Of a stretch of DNA of 64,000 nucleotides, positions 15,101 to 27,043 are shown piece after piece; the stretch's first letter is position 1; each line of letters starts with the position of its first letter. Location: positions 8,122,001 to 8,186,000 of the forward strand of contig CM082588.2 in assembly GCA_040954595.2 (NCBI GenBank). Direction: 5' to 3'. This DNA is from Balanoglossus misakiensis (taxonomy: Eukaryota > Hemichordata). The translations under genes and the position numbers were made by a program. A model generated the notes under the pieces. The model worked only from the letters and a program-made list of their open reading frames with translations. It had not been told where the DNA came from and ran no database searches.

Positions 15101-17732
15101 ACAAAGTCTAGTAAATTTGAATAAATATATTAACAGCTTTGTACTGTCAGGTAACGGTCTTTGTATTTCGATCACTGTCTAATCATTTAGACTATTATGA
15201 TGCAGCCAGCATTGTCTACGTCAACGAGCAATATTATGTTAGCGTTGTCTTAGTTAAAGGTATACCGTCACTTGTGCAAATTTAGCTACTGTAACCGGTA
15301 CCATGAAATTGAGATCTAGCCAATCACATATTTTCAGTGGGTGGCACTCGCGAAAAAACAGCTCCGTCATATGTTCTTTATAACACTCAAATACGCCATT
15401 TCAGCCATACACACGATATATAGATGTATGTAAATTGGGGGTGACTGTATACCTTTAAATTTCGTGTTACAAAACATACAACGTACATGCTATGACGCAA
15501 TGATCTGCGCTATACCGACAACTGTCAGTGTTGGAGTAGACTTTCAAATTAATTACCGTATTTCATATCGAATCTCACACAAATCAATGTCTCTACTTGT
15601 TTAAAGCAATGACCTTTTCGAATAGTATTATACCAAGCAGCTTGCATTACATTAGACAATCACTGAAACACAGAAACGGTGTTAGACAACAGGCCAAGTT
15701 TGTTCACTATTTACTCAGTGTTTACACACAGACGTCCTGAACTATAGGTGGGGATTTCATAACTGATACAAGAACTGCAGTCTGTGTGTATCAACTTATT
15801 CACCCCGCAAATGTTCACGTTCAACTTAAAATACAGTTGGGATCGAAATTATAATTGGCCGTTTAATTGAGTTATTTTAGCCATGCAAATGGACTCCCAG
15901 AAAACAAAGGACCTCAGGATCAATGGAGGAAACTCAAACAGAGAACAATGGGCGGAGAGTGAGCGGAAACAATACGATGTCCGCTTGTGTCTGCACGTCG
16001 CTCCGTTAAAATCAATGGCGTCGAACACAATTGGTACTAACGCAAATACGGCATACATCACTATAAAATATGGCCTGTTCGTCCACAGGATTTTTGTATT
16101 CGCTGAACTTCTTAAATCATTCCCATTAAAGAGAAACAGGCTTGCTTAAAAGAAATCTCACAGTAACTGGTTTGGTGGCTCGAAATTTTATTTTGTTGAA
16201 AACAGTGGTCGAGACACCAGCGGGGACCCTACCCTTGTTGCGTGGACGTCATCATTACTTTGGAATTCGCGAATTCGTTGAATGTTCAGATCAATAATTA
16301 AAATAGCGTCTTCACAACACGTAACATGTTAAAGGAACCCTTTGGGGGAATTTAGTAGCCGGGTGTCTAACCGCCGCGCCCCATGTACTGAGTTCAGTGT
16401 GCAAAACAAGAGAGTTGCACGGAGAGTTGAACAGTAGCGGGGGGACAGCATGCCTCCCTGCCTTGATAGGAAGCGTGGGAACGCTGGCCTTTTAATTGGC
16501 TGGTTATCCGAAGATAGTTGACTTCAAACCATAGAGTGGCCAGCGTCAGCTGCACGGGGCAGAATAGGAGAAGTATGCCAACAGTAAACATGCGCCGGCG
16601 TCGGCAATGACAGTAATGGAGAGCATTGTTGAGCATTAGATGGCTTGCGTGCATGCAAGCATACATACCTATACACACATAGATACATAGGCCTACATAC
16701 AGTAATATCAACTCCAGCCATACATAGATACATAGATACATAGATACATAGATACATAGATACATAGATACATAGATACATACATACATACATACATACA
16801 TACATACATACATACATACATACATACATACATACATACATACATACATACATACATACATACATACATACATACATACATACATACATACATACATACA
16901 TACATACATACATACAGTTTTCTTTTTTAGTATTTGTCACTGTCACTGTCATCGACAAAATTCGAACGCCTATAGTTAAAGATCAACTCCATACTTTGCG
17001 GGTGTAAGACTGGAATCAATTCCATTATACCAAGTAGGGCCTAACTGTCACTGCGACACAAATAAGGGATTAGACACACCTAATGTCATACAATACCAGC
17101 TAAGCACTTCTTATGTAAGTTCTATGCAGTGTAAACTGGAGACTAACCGACTGTGTTTAAAGACAGCTACTCCTTTTAACTATCGAGTGGAGTCTAGTGT
17201 TCGCTGACTACCGAAACGATACATAGACATTGCGCATAGCAAATGTACATTGTTTCAAGCCACGACTCGACATTCTACGGAGCAAATACATCACGATTCT
17301 GCGTTTAGATCAATGACATCATTAGACCACGTTAATTTAATCACTTTCTGCATTTACAAAATTGCTTTACACACGAAATTTAAAATGGTCTCAAATGGCC
17401 AAATAAAAAACATAGGTTCAATAAGCACCACTTTCAATGTTCACCTATAAGTGAATAAGATGTACTTTGAGGTCGTCAATTTCAACTTACTGTGTGGACT
17501 GGAATATCTAAATAAATTTAACGGGGGAAGTCCAAAACGGCTAACGGTAAGCCGTAACGCTCTCTACCATGTAGAAAATTTTAGAAGATCGGTGTTTTAA
17601 GTTTATGACATCGTCATATTCAATAAGGGTAGAGATATCCAACTTACCGATCCTGACCGAAACTGGCAAAGTGGCAAGTCCTGGCTGTAGAAGGTTTAGA
17701 CAAGCTATCAGCCATATCCACCATAGTTCCAT
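666..17732 (-). CDS. Ionotropic glutamate receptor, kainate-like, 5' part (4 exons, gene continues beyond left edge)
   Basis: Likely a ligand-gated cation channel subunit of the postsynaptic or other plasma membrane. Minus-strand exons: 17648-17732, 11220-11387, 1360-1611 and 666-841. Each is flanked by GT/AG, and the phases 1,1,1,0 join without a stop into 227 codons. Exon 1 starts at an ATG and encodes a hydrophobic signal peptide (MELWWIWLIACLNLLQ) followed by VRIG. Exon 2 continues as GIFEKQ, giving the RIGGIFE start typical of the kainate receptor amino-terminal domain. Exon 3 has CGQLSMGIAAVFGPP, VQSVLNEVEIPHIEARW and INLYP; exon 4 has LVRLQDVLK and IIVDCNFENV. All align in order with GRIK ATD sequence. 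Glutamate-binding, pore and membrane segments are not in the window. Introns are 6.3, 9.6 and 0.5 kb. The iGluR family is secure, the kainate class likely, and the exact subtype undetermined. Confidence 0.85.
940..1194. repeat. (TATG)n microsatellite, about 250 bp
   Basis: An essentially perfect tetranucleotide array of about 63 units in the intron between receptor exons 3 and 4. The long Tyr-Val-Cys-Met and Tyr-Ile-His-Thr reading frames across it are artefacts of the repeat. A degenerate (GACA/GACG)n patch follows at 1310-1345. Confidence 0.98.
2090..2434. mobile_element. Foldback MITE with TTAA ends (family B), full length
   Basis: The two arms are near-perfect inverted copies, from TTAAAGGGACAAAGTCTCTC at the left to its complement ending CCCTTTAA at the right. 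The arms meet around a central AATGAATAAATGGTAAAGAA segment. There is no coding capacity, and TTAA at both ends fits a TTAA target duplication as made by piggyBac-type transposases (inference). Partial copies lie at 39886-40171 and 52822-52926. Confidence 0.88.
2435..6748. other. Receptor intron 2, no gene recognised
   Basis: AT-rich intronic DNA. Short ORFs at 3222-3482 (-), 5007-5279 (+), 5465-5686 (+) and 5884-6336 (+) have no recognised motif and no splice context that I could support. I see no long repeat in this stretch. Confidence 0.5.
6749..6880 (-). pseudogene. Decayed reverse transcriptase fragment of a non-LTR-type retrotransposon
   Basis: A minus-strand frame reads DLLLISESQAGLQSCLDKL followed by a FKWKLSI segment. 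This is the pattern immediately after the catalytic YADD box of LINE-type reverse transcriptases (YADDLLL..S...GLQ..L..L..YC.KW.L.). The catalytic box is damaged: the preceding residues read IAGD where YADD is expected, so the first catalytic Asp is Gly. Only about 40 residues are recognisable, and the ORF ends 3' of them. It is a dead remnant inside receptor intron 2. Confidence 0.6.
8074..8208 (-). repeat. Dispersed repeat, about 130 bp, inverted relative to the copy at 40173-40303
   Basis: The reverse complement closely matches 40173-40303, including the shared pieces GGCGACGCATACCAC (GACGACGCATACCAC in the other copy) and GCGTACTGTTTGTATGGAGG. It has small indels and no coding potential. 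It is not a foldback by itself. Confidence 0.75.
8209..11219. other. Receptor intron 2, proximal part, no gene recognised
   Basis: No coding segment recognised. A tRNA-like B-box match (AGTTCGATTCC, around 8262-8272) occurs without a convincing A box or cloverleaf. Confidence 0.45.
11450..11725. mobile_element. Probable foldback element; its left half recurs at 55685-55792
   Basis: The left end carries GGTCACACAGGGA and the right end ACCCTGTGTGAACC, inverted copies of each other. The left ~105 bp (pieces GGACGTTTCTGAAAC, AAATACTGGCGTAAATTATTATG, TTTAAGTGGTCCTGAAACG) recurs in inverse orientation at 55685-55792. It lies in receptor intron 1, just upstream of exon 2. Confidence 0.6.
11983..12178. 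repeat. Degenerate (GATT/GACT)n followed by (AAAT)n microsatellite
   Basis: TTGATTGATTGA units drift to GAGT and GACT units over 11983-12060. A near-perfect AAATAAAT array follows at 12101-12177. Confidence 0.95.
12179..15253. other. Receptor intron 1, middle part, no gene recognised
   Basis: Contains a short (CAA)n array at about 13787-13820. Overlapping opposite-strand ORFs at 12358-12635 and others at 13119-14655 show no recognisable domain. Confidence 0.45.
15254..15458. mobile_element. TTAA-flanked MITE, family A (TTAAAGGTATAC...)
   Basis: Starts TTAAAGGTATACCGTCACTT and ends GTGACTGTATACCTTTAA. It includes the family core ATTTTCAGTGGGTGGCAC and the segment ATATGTTCTTTA. Related copies: 45091-45281, 53371-53567, 56244-56428 and 60090-60271. 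Confidence 0.88.
16719..16915. repeat. (GATACATA)n passing into (ATAC)n microsatellite
   Basis: The compound array begins with an eight-base GATACATA period (16719-16785) and passes into a pure ATAC tetranucleotide array up to 16915. It is in receptor intron 1. The long Tyr/Cys/Met/Val frames across it are repeat artefacts. Confidence 0.97.
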
Positions 17733-20700
17733 TTTGGCACACACACACACGCACAGCCTTCGTCAGAAACCTCGCGATGTGTTATCCAGCGCTTCCGATC
17801 AGGTAATAAAAACTATTTTGTTGGTTTTATTCCGCGAGAGAAAAAATCCCGTATTAATTAAAAATTCCTGGCACTCTTCTAATCAATTGGTCAGCTTCAG
17901 GGGCTTGTCAAACCGCAGCAGACATGGGTCCATTGTTCTTCTTTGTATCCACGGTCTCCTGTCTTCATCGGCAAGAAATTATTACCCCTCGTAAGATCTG
18001 CGAGTTTTTCTGTCCCTCGACGACTGTGATCAACATTCTCCGCGCAGTCTTCTGACAAGGGGTTCACCTGGAATCAACAAGGAAGAAAAAGAGGTACCCA
18101 CAAGCACGTCGGTTTTCGAGCTATTTACCGGACTCCCTAGGGAAGTGGTGAAGGACCGTTCCTCGTATGATTCATCATGTCCTGTATCTCATTAGTGGAA
18201 GACAAAGAAGCAGAGACGGTCCCCATTCTAACGATTACCTTGGTGGAACCCTGACTAGTCAAAGCACGGGCTCAGTTGCCAAAAATATTCCACATACTCG
18301 ACCCAGTTCATTTACGGTCAGCATCTAGTTATCGCCCGGCTTATCGAAAACTACAAGCTTTAAACCAACAAGTTTGATAATGGTGACAGCGCCATTCATC
18401 TCGATCTCAAAATGCTGTGTCTTGTTGAGTCATGTTTAAATCCTGGCGAGTTTTATTTTTAAGACTATCCACGTTCCCATCCATGATAGTGAACCGTCAA
18501 TTTTTTTAGACTTTTCTTAATGGAAATTCAGTGAAGATAGAATACTCCAATGTTCTCACTACATTTGACAAAGTTAAAACCGACAAACCTTGCATACAGC
18601 GAACGACTGCACCAGCCTACATAGATAATTCCTGTCACAACGGGATAGCAATAATTCTCAGTTACTGGAGTTGAGCTGAAGATATTCCATAATTGGAGGT
18701 ACTTCGACTATCCTAATTGACAAAATTCTTCTAGGGTTGGTTTACGAGAGTCATCTTGTAGTGCTCACTGGAATATGTCGAGAGAGAAAAATAGATCAAA
18801 ATAAACCATTTATTGGTGTAATCGGTATAATTTTTGCCAGCTGCAGCAGCGACGTTTCTGGAAGATTCAGTAGTAGCGTTGTCGAGGCAAAACACGTACA
18901 TTTTGATCAGGTTTATACAGCATCATAATTCTGGTGAAACAGAGAATGAAAACAACCTATTCTTGTTATTAAATGCTCGTGTCAAAGATTATATCGGAGT
19001 ATACATGTGTACAAGCCCAGGCTGGCGAACATATGCGATTGGAATGGAATATGGAGTTTGTCCCAGCGGCTTGGCCATGTTGCAAATAACTGAATATCAT
19101 CCAACCTAACACACATGAGCGTAATTTGACGTACGACAGAGACAGTGTTCGCCACTTAAAATATGCAAAAAGACACGCTGTATTTTAAGATATACCGGCA
19201 GTGTTTTATTGACAAATGACTAGTTCATCTGGCGTATGCCTCGTAGCGATATCCCCAAATGCCCGCGGCGTTGCTATGGTTACGATCTCGACACCACATT
19301 CTGCGATACGGTGTCACCCCTATTGTATTACACCGTGCCGTGTTCTCACATTGTGTCACACAATGGACAGATTAATTAAATTATAAAACACGGATGAGGC
19401 ACTAAACATGTTTCCATCATCTGAAAATCAAGTCAGGAGCTGATCACAATCGATGCGGGTGGCTCGGAATTGCTGGGATAGCCATGCAGCCTGGCTGAGC
19501 TACGGCAATAAATCATTTATGAGAAGTTCGCAGTTGTTAAAATGGAAACATTATTTTTTTCCACGCGTACATTTCAATGAACTACTACATTACGCGATTA
19601 CCGTCCACACGTACGTTTGTATGAAGCGGCCACAATGCGCAATTACCTCAGAACAAAGAATGTGTAAATGTATTTTTAATTCCACGGCCAACGTTGACTA
19701 AGTAGATGTCATTTGTTCACCCACGTGTAAAATGAATATTCTTCATCGGGAAAAGGTTTGGTCTATTACTTCACAGACATCGGTGTTGATTTTAATTTTT
19801 TTGAATGGTATGAAGGTTTCTTAAATTGACATAAAACATAGCCAACGGCATGGGAATTAGCGAATTTCTCAATATAATATTCTGAGTATTGTACTTATGT
19901 GGCTCCCAATTTGTCCCCCAAGGTTAAAAACGAAATCTGCTGATTAAAAAAATATATGCACAATCGTTTGAGTTGCTTCTGTTCATCCATTAAAATTACT
20001 TCCACAGGGAAAATGGTTATCAAAAAGCCATCAAGCTACAAAGAGAAATATTTTAGTAGCGTGTCCATTTGCCGCGTAGAATTTGATAAGCCCCAGTGCG
20101 GCAGAGGGCTGGGAAATCTCAAACACACACAGGCAGTCGAACGTCTGCATGCTTTCCTGCGCTCAGATTACGGCCATGCCCTCACTGTGTATAATCTTCT
20201 TGACTTGTGACCTTGACACCAAAACCAGCCCCACAATTCTAATTATGCCAAATATTCCCACAACAGATTTGAATCGCATTTATCGCGATGGTATTATTCT
20301 CCCTGTAATCCGGGAGTGGTGAAGTTGATGCTGTCACGTGGTCGCCTCAAGCCCGGTCTCTTAACATTGCCATGAAAATAGTGAAACATCATTCTCACTA
20401 TCATTGAAAATCATGCATAAAACTGACCGAGTTTATGATTTCAATATCATAAAATATAAATATAAGTGGACATTAAAGCCTTGCCAATTTAACAAGTGAT
20501 ATCATAGTAAAAATACAAAGTTAATAAATTATCAATGCTGGTGATTTCATATCAACATATGGGACACCGTAAACACAAACAATAGTCGATCACACAATGA
20601 ACATAACATATTATGACGGAGATATGTTTTCTTTGCATTGAGAAGAAAATAGCAAAATTATATGTGTAGCTGGTTATCCAAGAAAGTTATATATACACAT

Positions 20701-20993
20701 CAATCAACGAATAAACAATATCGATTGTAAAATCACATTATCAGAATGGTAATTCAATTTCATGCAAGGTAATGTATTTTGTTCCATATTTTTAGATGTC
20801 CAGAATACGATTACGACGGTAATTCGCGGATTTAACGCAAAGGGTTAGTTGAATGTTTAAACTCCGTCATGACCGTGATTTTCACTAATGATTCAAAGTT
20901 GTTAATTAATTTCCCCGCTAGCAATTCATTCATTAACTGAATATTAAAATGACATCACATGAAACAACCCGACACCTATAGTTCCCCGATACT
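17733..20993. other. Upstream region of the receptor gene, no gene recognised
   Basis: This flank would hold the promoter and 5' UTR of the minus-strand receptor gene. Just before the ATG on that strand is an (GT)n-like stretch (plus-strand CACACACACAC at about 17740). I see no TATA box at a defined distance and no coding sequence to about 21 kb. ORFs at 17605-17994, 18737-19109 and 19453-20322 show no motif that I recognise. Confidence 0.45.
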
Positions 20994-21371
20994 GTATATT
21001 ACAGTGACGTCAAACATTGATTTTCATAGATGGATTAATTATGCGCGTTGCTAGAGAATCCTGGACGATTATCAGGGAAAGATCTAGCCTGTTGGGTATG
21101 CATTATGGTGACTAATTGCCATGCAACGGTATGTGTCATTTACCCTACGCCTGTTTAATGCGGGAGTTTGGAATATGGTGATGATGATGCAATGTGGTGT
21201 GATATAACGTAACGTAGTGCAGTGTGATGTGATTTGACGCGCATGTTTTTGTTGTTTTATTGTGATGTGGCATGGCGTGCTGTGGTGTGTGATGGCCAAA
21301 AATTTCACATAGCAACGCGCATAATTAAACCTTCTATTAAAATCAATATCTGACGTCACTGTAATATACAT
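20994..21371. mobile_element. Foldback element with CRE-containing terminal inverted repeats
   Basis: The left arm, TATATTACAGTGACGTCA followed by GATTAATTATGCGCGTTGCTA, is mirrored at the right by AGCAACGCGCATAATTAAAC and TGACGTCACTGTAATATACA. Each arm is about 65 bp. The centre (21170-21300) is a GTGATG-rich low-complexity spacer. No coding capacity. Confidence 0.8.
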
Positions 21372-21660
21372 GATTATAGATGTCTTAAATGCGCTGCTTA
21401 TAATAGGAAAAAAACAATATAGTGAGTGTGTGTACATCGGAGATCGGGCTTAATACTTGCTTACTCACTGGCAGTCTACAAACAACTGGTGTTTAACATT
21501 CTTAGAAAACCCTTGGGGCGTTGAAATTCCAACAGAAGCTACATCTGGATCACAGTGTGTGTCTGACGAAGATTGGATGAGCATGGCTGGATTGCTAGCT
21601 GGATTGTGACGACAGAATAGCCGGATTATTCAAGGGAACGTTATGGGACAACAATATCAG

Positions 21661-21900
21661 TAGCTAGATGTTATGGTGATGTTTAAGATTTTCCGTACAA
21701 ATAGGACAAAGATTGAAATGTAGGGAAAATGTGTGGTTTATAAGGAGGGTGTACAATAAGGAATTTAGAATCAGCAGTATATAGCTAGATGTTATGTTGA
21801 TGTTTAACTGTACATTTCTCCGTGAAAAGGGGACAAAGATTGAAATGTAGGGAAATATAAGGTTTTGGGATTATGTACAATACCGAATTTAGAATCACGA
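21661..21900. repeat. Tandem duplication, two diverged copies of about 120 bp
   Basis: TAGCTAGATGTTATG occurs at 21661 and 21782. Each is followed by matching GACAAAGATTGAAATGTAGG and AATTTAGAATCA blocks at the same offsets, with small indels between copies. Confidence 0.8.
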
Positions 21901-22508
21901 CTTAGCGTCTGTCAAAGATGGGGCGACATTAATTCACGAACGTGAAGATGAATGCCCCCTCCCCCTCACGCCCCGGGGTGTTTTCACATCTCTTTGCGTT
22001 GAGGACAGAAACATGGACAATATAATCTGGAAATACGTCAGATACTTCAGGGGGATTACGCTAACCCTGGGATCTCGTGCATTTGGGTAAAGATCCAAAA
22101 CAAATGGTCGTCCAAATCACCAATACCAGTATTACATACTATTATAGCAAGTATTTATTTTGTGGGTTTTTTTCTGAAAAGAATATTTATATTCCTCGTA
22201 TAATACACGAATGAAAGTGATATACTAGTATTCACTAACAAGTTAGAGTTCTTTGTAGATGCACTTAACAAATTTATAACGCTTCTATGAATCCATATTT
22301 TGCACATCAAAAAAACCCCCATCTTTATTGCTGTCTGCATCTACGCCAAGCTGCACCTGTGCTACGACATACTGAGACAATAACATTACATGGCTTCGGG
22401 CAGCAAATATCAGAAAATTGAAAATTATTATCATTTTACAATAGCCATGTTCCTAGACATAAAAGGGGACATTTTGAACATTAAATGACCGATAATATGT
22501 AAAATATC

Positions 22509-22709
22509 TTAAAGGGAAGCGGTCGTCGCGCCGCGAGTGTGTCCCCCTTGATAAGAATATGTCCTCCCATACCAGCACAAACCCCACTGCAGTCGCCACA
22601 ACCTACTATGATCTTCAGTTGTTGTCATGCTAATTTCAGGGATTTGTGGATGAATTGTAATGTTTATAAATAAACAAACAAACGCGGTACGACGACCGCT
22701 TCACTTTAA
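22509..22709. mobile_element. TTAA-flanked MITE, family C (TTAAAGGGAAGCGGTCG...)
   Basis: Starts TTAAAGGGAAGCGGTCGTCG and ends with CGACGACCGCTTCACTTTAA, giving terminal inverted repeats of about 25 bp with TTAA at both ends. The internal signature is TGTCCCCCTTGATAAGAATA followed by CCAGCACAAACCCCACTGCA. Further copies: 31186-31554 (one and a half units), 38546-38785 and 51135-51381 (inverted). Confidence 0.88.
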
Positions 22710-23911
22710 ATTGTCGAGATAGAATTTTAAAAGGTGTAGAGAAAGCTACAAACATCGAGTTATCAATCCTTCTGAAAAGTTTGACCGCTGTAAATGTTTA
22801 TCGATGTCCATTCTTGAGATCACGTGTTCATAAAACTGTGAAGTCAAAACAATGACGACGACCGGATCTTGAGATGATATCTGTTTTGACACACTCGCGC
22901 TCAACATCAACTCACACCCATGACAGTGGTTGCAGAAACAACTGGACGATATCGGCACAGATATATGCTGAGCTGAACTTACCAAATGTTTGCCATCACC
23001 TTCGTTAGTTTATTTAACGTGTCTTATGAGGCGTCAATGTTATGCAGGATGTAACATATGTAACACATCAGATGTAGATTTTCTTCTGGATGCTTACTAT
23101 ATAATACAGAACATGTAGTCCTAGCAGCAATGCGCTGATATGCGGGGATGTGCTTTTCTATTCTGGTCCATTTATATTAAACTTAGTTAAAAGCCCGGAA
23201 ATTAATATCATTAATTAATTAAGTATTTAAATAATTTGATACCGTGGAAAACAGGATATTAATCAGACGATGAGATCAGTACATCCAAAGAAATAGCGAC
23301 AGAGTAGGCCATATTGAATAAGAAATTAGTTATGAATTGCCAAGTGCAAATTTTATGTCAACAAGTTGAATGCAACGGTTCTCTATCAGTGACCAGGAAA
23401 CAGGCTATCAACGCCTGATAAACAGCTGAGAAAATGTGTCAGTTGACTGTTTTGCACTGCAAGCTGCAATAGCAAAACTTTGCCTTTCTTCCGTGCTCAG
23501 TGCTTGTTTTCCTCGCAGACATACGTCAACAAGTTTCCAAATGTGTATGTTTTACCATAAGACAGTTTTTACTTATTTTCGTTGTCCTATCAAATGGATA
23601 TGTCAGAAACATGGAGAAATCTGCTGAAAAGCGAATTGCTTTTGACTACTTGTTTGTGAGCTACATCTTAACCTCTTTTGCGCAAGGGTTCTCGGCCAGA
23701 TGGGGTTGTGTTGTGTATGGCAGTGTGTGCATCAGTTTTGAACAAAGTGCCGCCACAACGTTTCGTTATTGCACTTTCTACATTATTTTTTTCTTCTCCA
23801 GTAAGGGGAACGCCCTACAGACTCCATGCTACTCTTTACATCACTTTCTGTACATCGATTGTAATCATACCCCGACGAAGAGAAGTACAGATCGCCATTG
23901 CAATAGTTCAA
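22710..23911. other. No gene recognised
   Basis: Short ORFs (22746-22985 on the minus strand, 23436-23934 on the plus strand) show no recognisable domain or splice structure. Confidence 0.4.
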
Positions 23912-24293
23912 ACTTAAGGCCGAGACCAATCTGATGAAAAGAGTTGGCTTGATGTTTACATTTGCTGGTTCTTTGCTTTTCTATTCTCAGATATTCACCT
24001 CTCTACATCACCTGAAACTGCACATAAAAAATCTTGTATATATCTTGTGCTTTCTCAAGCCAATCTGAGCACTCGTTATAGAAGACATCATGCACACTAT
24101 GTCAGAACGCACCCAAAAGCATCCAGTTAGCTGCTTTCAGATTGGTTGCTTTGAGAAAACTACACATTTTCAATGGTGTAGATTCAGATGTCGTGAGGTG
24201 CACATCTGAGAACAGAACAGCAAAGAAGCAGCAAATGTAAAGTTCGAGTCAACTCCAAATCTGATTTTAATCTGATTGGGCCAAGACTTATCC
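23912..24293. mobile_element. Foldback element with ~150 bp arms
   Basis: The left arm carries CTTAAGGCCGAGACCAATCT, then TTTACATTTGCTGGTTCTTT and TCTCAGAT. The right arm carries imperfect complements in reverse order, ending TCTGATTGGGCCAAGACTTA. Arm identity looks like roughly 70-80% by eye. A shorter related foldback is at 62383-62569. Confidence 0.7.
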
Positions 24294-27043
24294 TAGCTAT
24301 AACAAATAACGTGTAAAGCCTGCTATAAAGGTACCGCAAATTGACAAATCTCAGTTACTCAATTTTCAAAAGGTTTCTGTAGCAATGCCTATGAGTGGGT
24401 CATTCAGCACGACAAATCAGCGTAATGGCGGCGATCTAAAGGCCTTTGAAGTGACAATATGTTATCTTGTCTAAAAACAGGCAAGTGTTTGGCGATAACG
24501 TAACTTCTCACTGAACCCAGAAATCTCATTAGTGAAGATTAGTGTTGCCTGTTTTGATTGCTGTTAATTCTGAAGTTAATACAAGTACCAATCAACGAGA
24601 GCCAGTATTTGCATATGTTTAGACGCAAACAACTGATGGTCTGTGAGAAAACGCGAATAAAGGGTGGTTTAAGTCGTTCTGTTACGTGCTACTTGGTACT
24701 TGGTATTTAAAGAACAGTTAAATTCTATAGCTACGTTTTAATTCATTGTTTTCTTGAGCTTGTTTTAACAATTGAAAACACCCTCAATCAGTTCCATTGT
24801 AGTGTGCAGTTCCACTCATTGTAAATAGTGCAATGTATTGAAAGCACTCGACGGCTTGCAACTGCACGGATCTGGTCGTGCATGGAATCGTCCCCAATTT
24901 ACATAATTATGCACATTCAAGAATGTTATATCTTCTTCGCGTAATATGGGCTGTAACCACGCGGAGAAAGTATGGCTCATTTCCGAATAAAGTACAAGGG
25001 TTCTAATCATTATGTAAAAGATGAGAAGCTAATATTTGATGGTGTGTGGCATTCTGTTATTACGACTGCCGTGAAACGATTCTCAATTGCATCATGGCGA
25101 GTCACAAACGTCACTTTGAAGATTAGAAAACTAATTATGTATCTCCATGATGGATCTCCGTGATGGATCGCAAAACATATAAAGATTAAACATAAAAAGA
25201 TACGACTAATTTCGGGACGGATTGAAAGGGGGAAGATGTTTCTTTCTACAGTTTTCTGGGGAAACATTTTATGCCCTCCTCCGCGACGGCAAGGTCGTCA
25301 TATGCACTTCCGGAAGTCTGGCGTCGGTAAGAATTACGCATGCGTCATTTAACTTCTTCATGATGCTGACGTCAACGGAGCTGACAGGAAACTATGTTCG
25401 ACTTACAAATAATTTCAATGAGCATGATAAAGACAGCCAACCATTTGCTAGAAACATTTGACAAGAGGCTCGAAACGTCTTTTAACGCCTGAATATAGGC
25501 ATTTTGCATGCATATATTTTGTTGTTTGAATACTAGTATTTTTGTTTGTCGTTCTAACACGTTATGGTATTTTGATTTCTTTTTGCAGAAGATAATCCGA
25601 CGCCAAAGGCCAAAATAAGCCATACGACAGCGCTACCAAGCGATACAACCCATCCGCACGCAACCCAGAACGTTCTACGCCCAATGAAAGACATAAACTC
25701 GTGTCCTCATGCGCGCAGAAGCAAATCACTGTTATGCAAAACAACTGCGGACAGTAGCAAAACATTGTTATGCAATACTGTCAACCCCAGCCAACATTCC
25801 ACCACCTGCGGACATGCATATAACTGTTTATTCCCCATGTGTTCACACCAGGCTGGTCTCCTGATGAGTGAGTCCAGTGACTCAACAACCCAGTAGAGAT
25901 TATAGGACCTACCGGACTCTCCCGTCTGATTCACCGGATACACATTTTCTCTTTAGCCTAAGGCCAATGTATCTACAAATACCGGACAGAGACATACCGC
26001 CATGTATGGACATTACTTTGATAGCATACATGTATTTCAGGAACAATAATCCTTATTAACAACTATTTATTGTATAGATTTTGACTCTATTACTTATCTC
26101 TATATTCACTGATACAAAACAAAACAAATAGCAGGTATTTAACAGCTGAGGTATTATCGTATGCTGAGATGTCTTTTTCTGTGCGGGATGTCCGCCTTAA
26201 AAGTCGTTAAAGTAGTAATATTGGAAAATGTTCAGCCAATGTTTAATACTCAAATTACATTCAATGTGGATGGTACAAGGCGTATATTTCCTTATTATCT
26301 GAGTTGCCACAGCTGACAGACATGATTTAAACCCGTCAATTATTTTTGTAATGCCATCATTTACAACTCACGAAATTAACTACCAGGTTAAGCCATTCCG
26401 TTAAGGTCTGATAAACCGTATTAATATCATTTATGAAATGAAGTTATCACATTCAATAACATTAAGCAACTACTGGTGTATTGGGAATCATTCGTTAGAC
26501 GAGTCCACGAAATGATTATTCAATGTCTGTTGCTCGCTCAGCTAGTTGCCTCGTGTCGCTGTTCCTTCATAACTCACGCCCGTTTGAACACTTAACCCTA
26601 AACAACGTTCAGCTGCGGCGATGTGTAATTAAATATCCGACAAATTGGCTAAGTTACCGCCATAATTAACGGAGTACACGTCGATTACTGTGGCGAGGTC
26701 AAACCCCCGCGGAGAATGTTAAAGAAGGGAAATCGTTTTGCGGATTTGTCAACACAGCTACTGTGCCGTGACTTTGTAGGGGTTAATTTGCCTCGCTTGC
26801 CGCCGAGAAGGTTGCCCCTGGCATGTGGCAGGGAACTGTTGACATACAAGTCACTCAGCACATCATTAAGGTGACCAATGTCTGTCTGTCAGTCTATGTA
26901 TGACTGTGCCATTGCTATCTCAAATGATCATTTCAAGCAACTTTAGAATGCCAGGCGCTTGTTTGTTTGTTTTGGTGGACGTGGCTTGCATAATAATCTT
27001 AAAATGTATGTTTTCCGATGACCGTCCATGGAAAGCAATTAGA
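24294..27043. other. No gene recognised
   Basis: An exon-like stretch after an acceptor-type tract at about 25575-25588 (TTTCTTTTTGCAG) stays open to 25893 on the plus strand. The protein has no motif that I recognise and I cannot join it to neighbours. The remaining ORFs look random. Confidence 0.35.
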
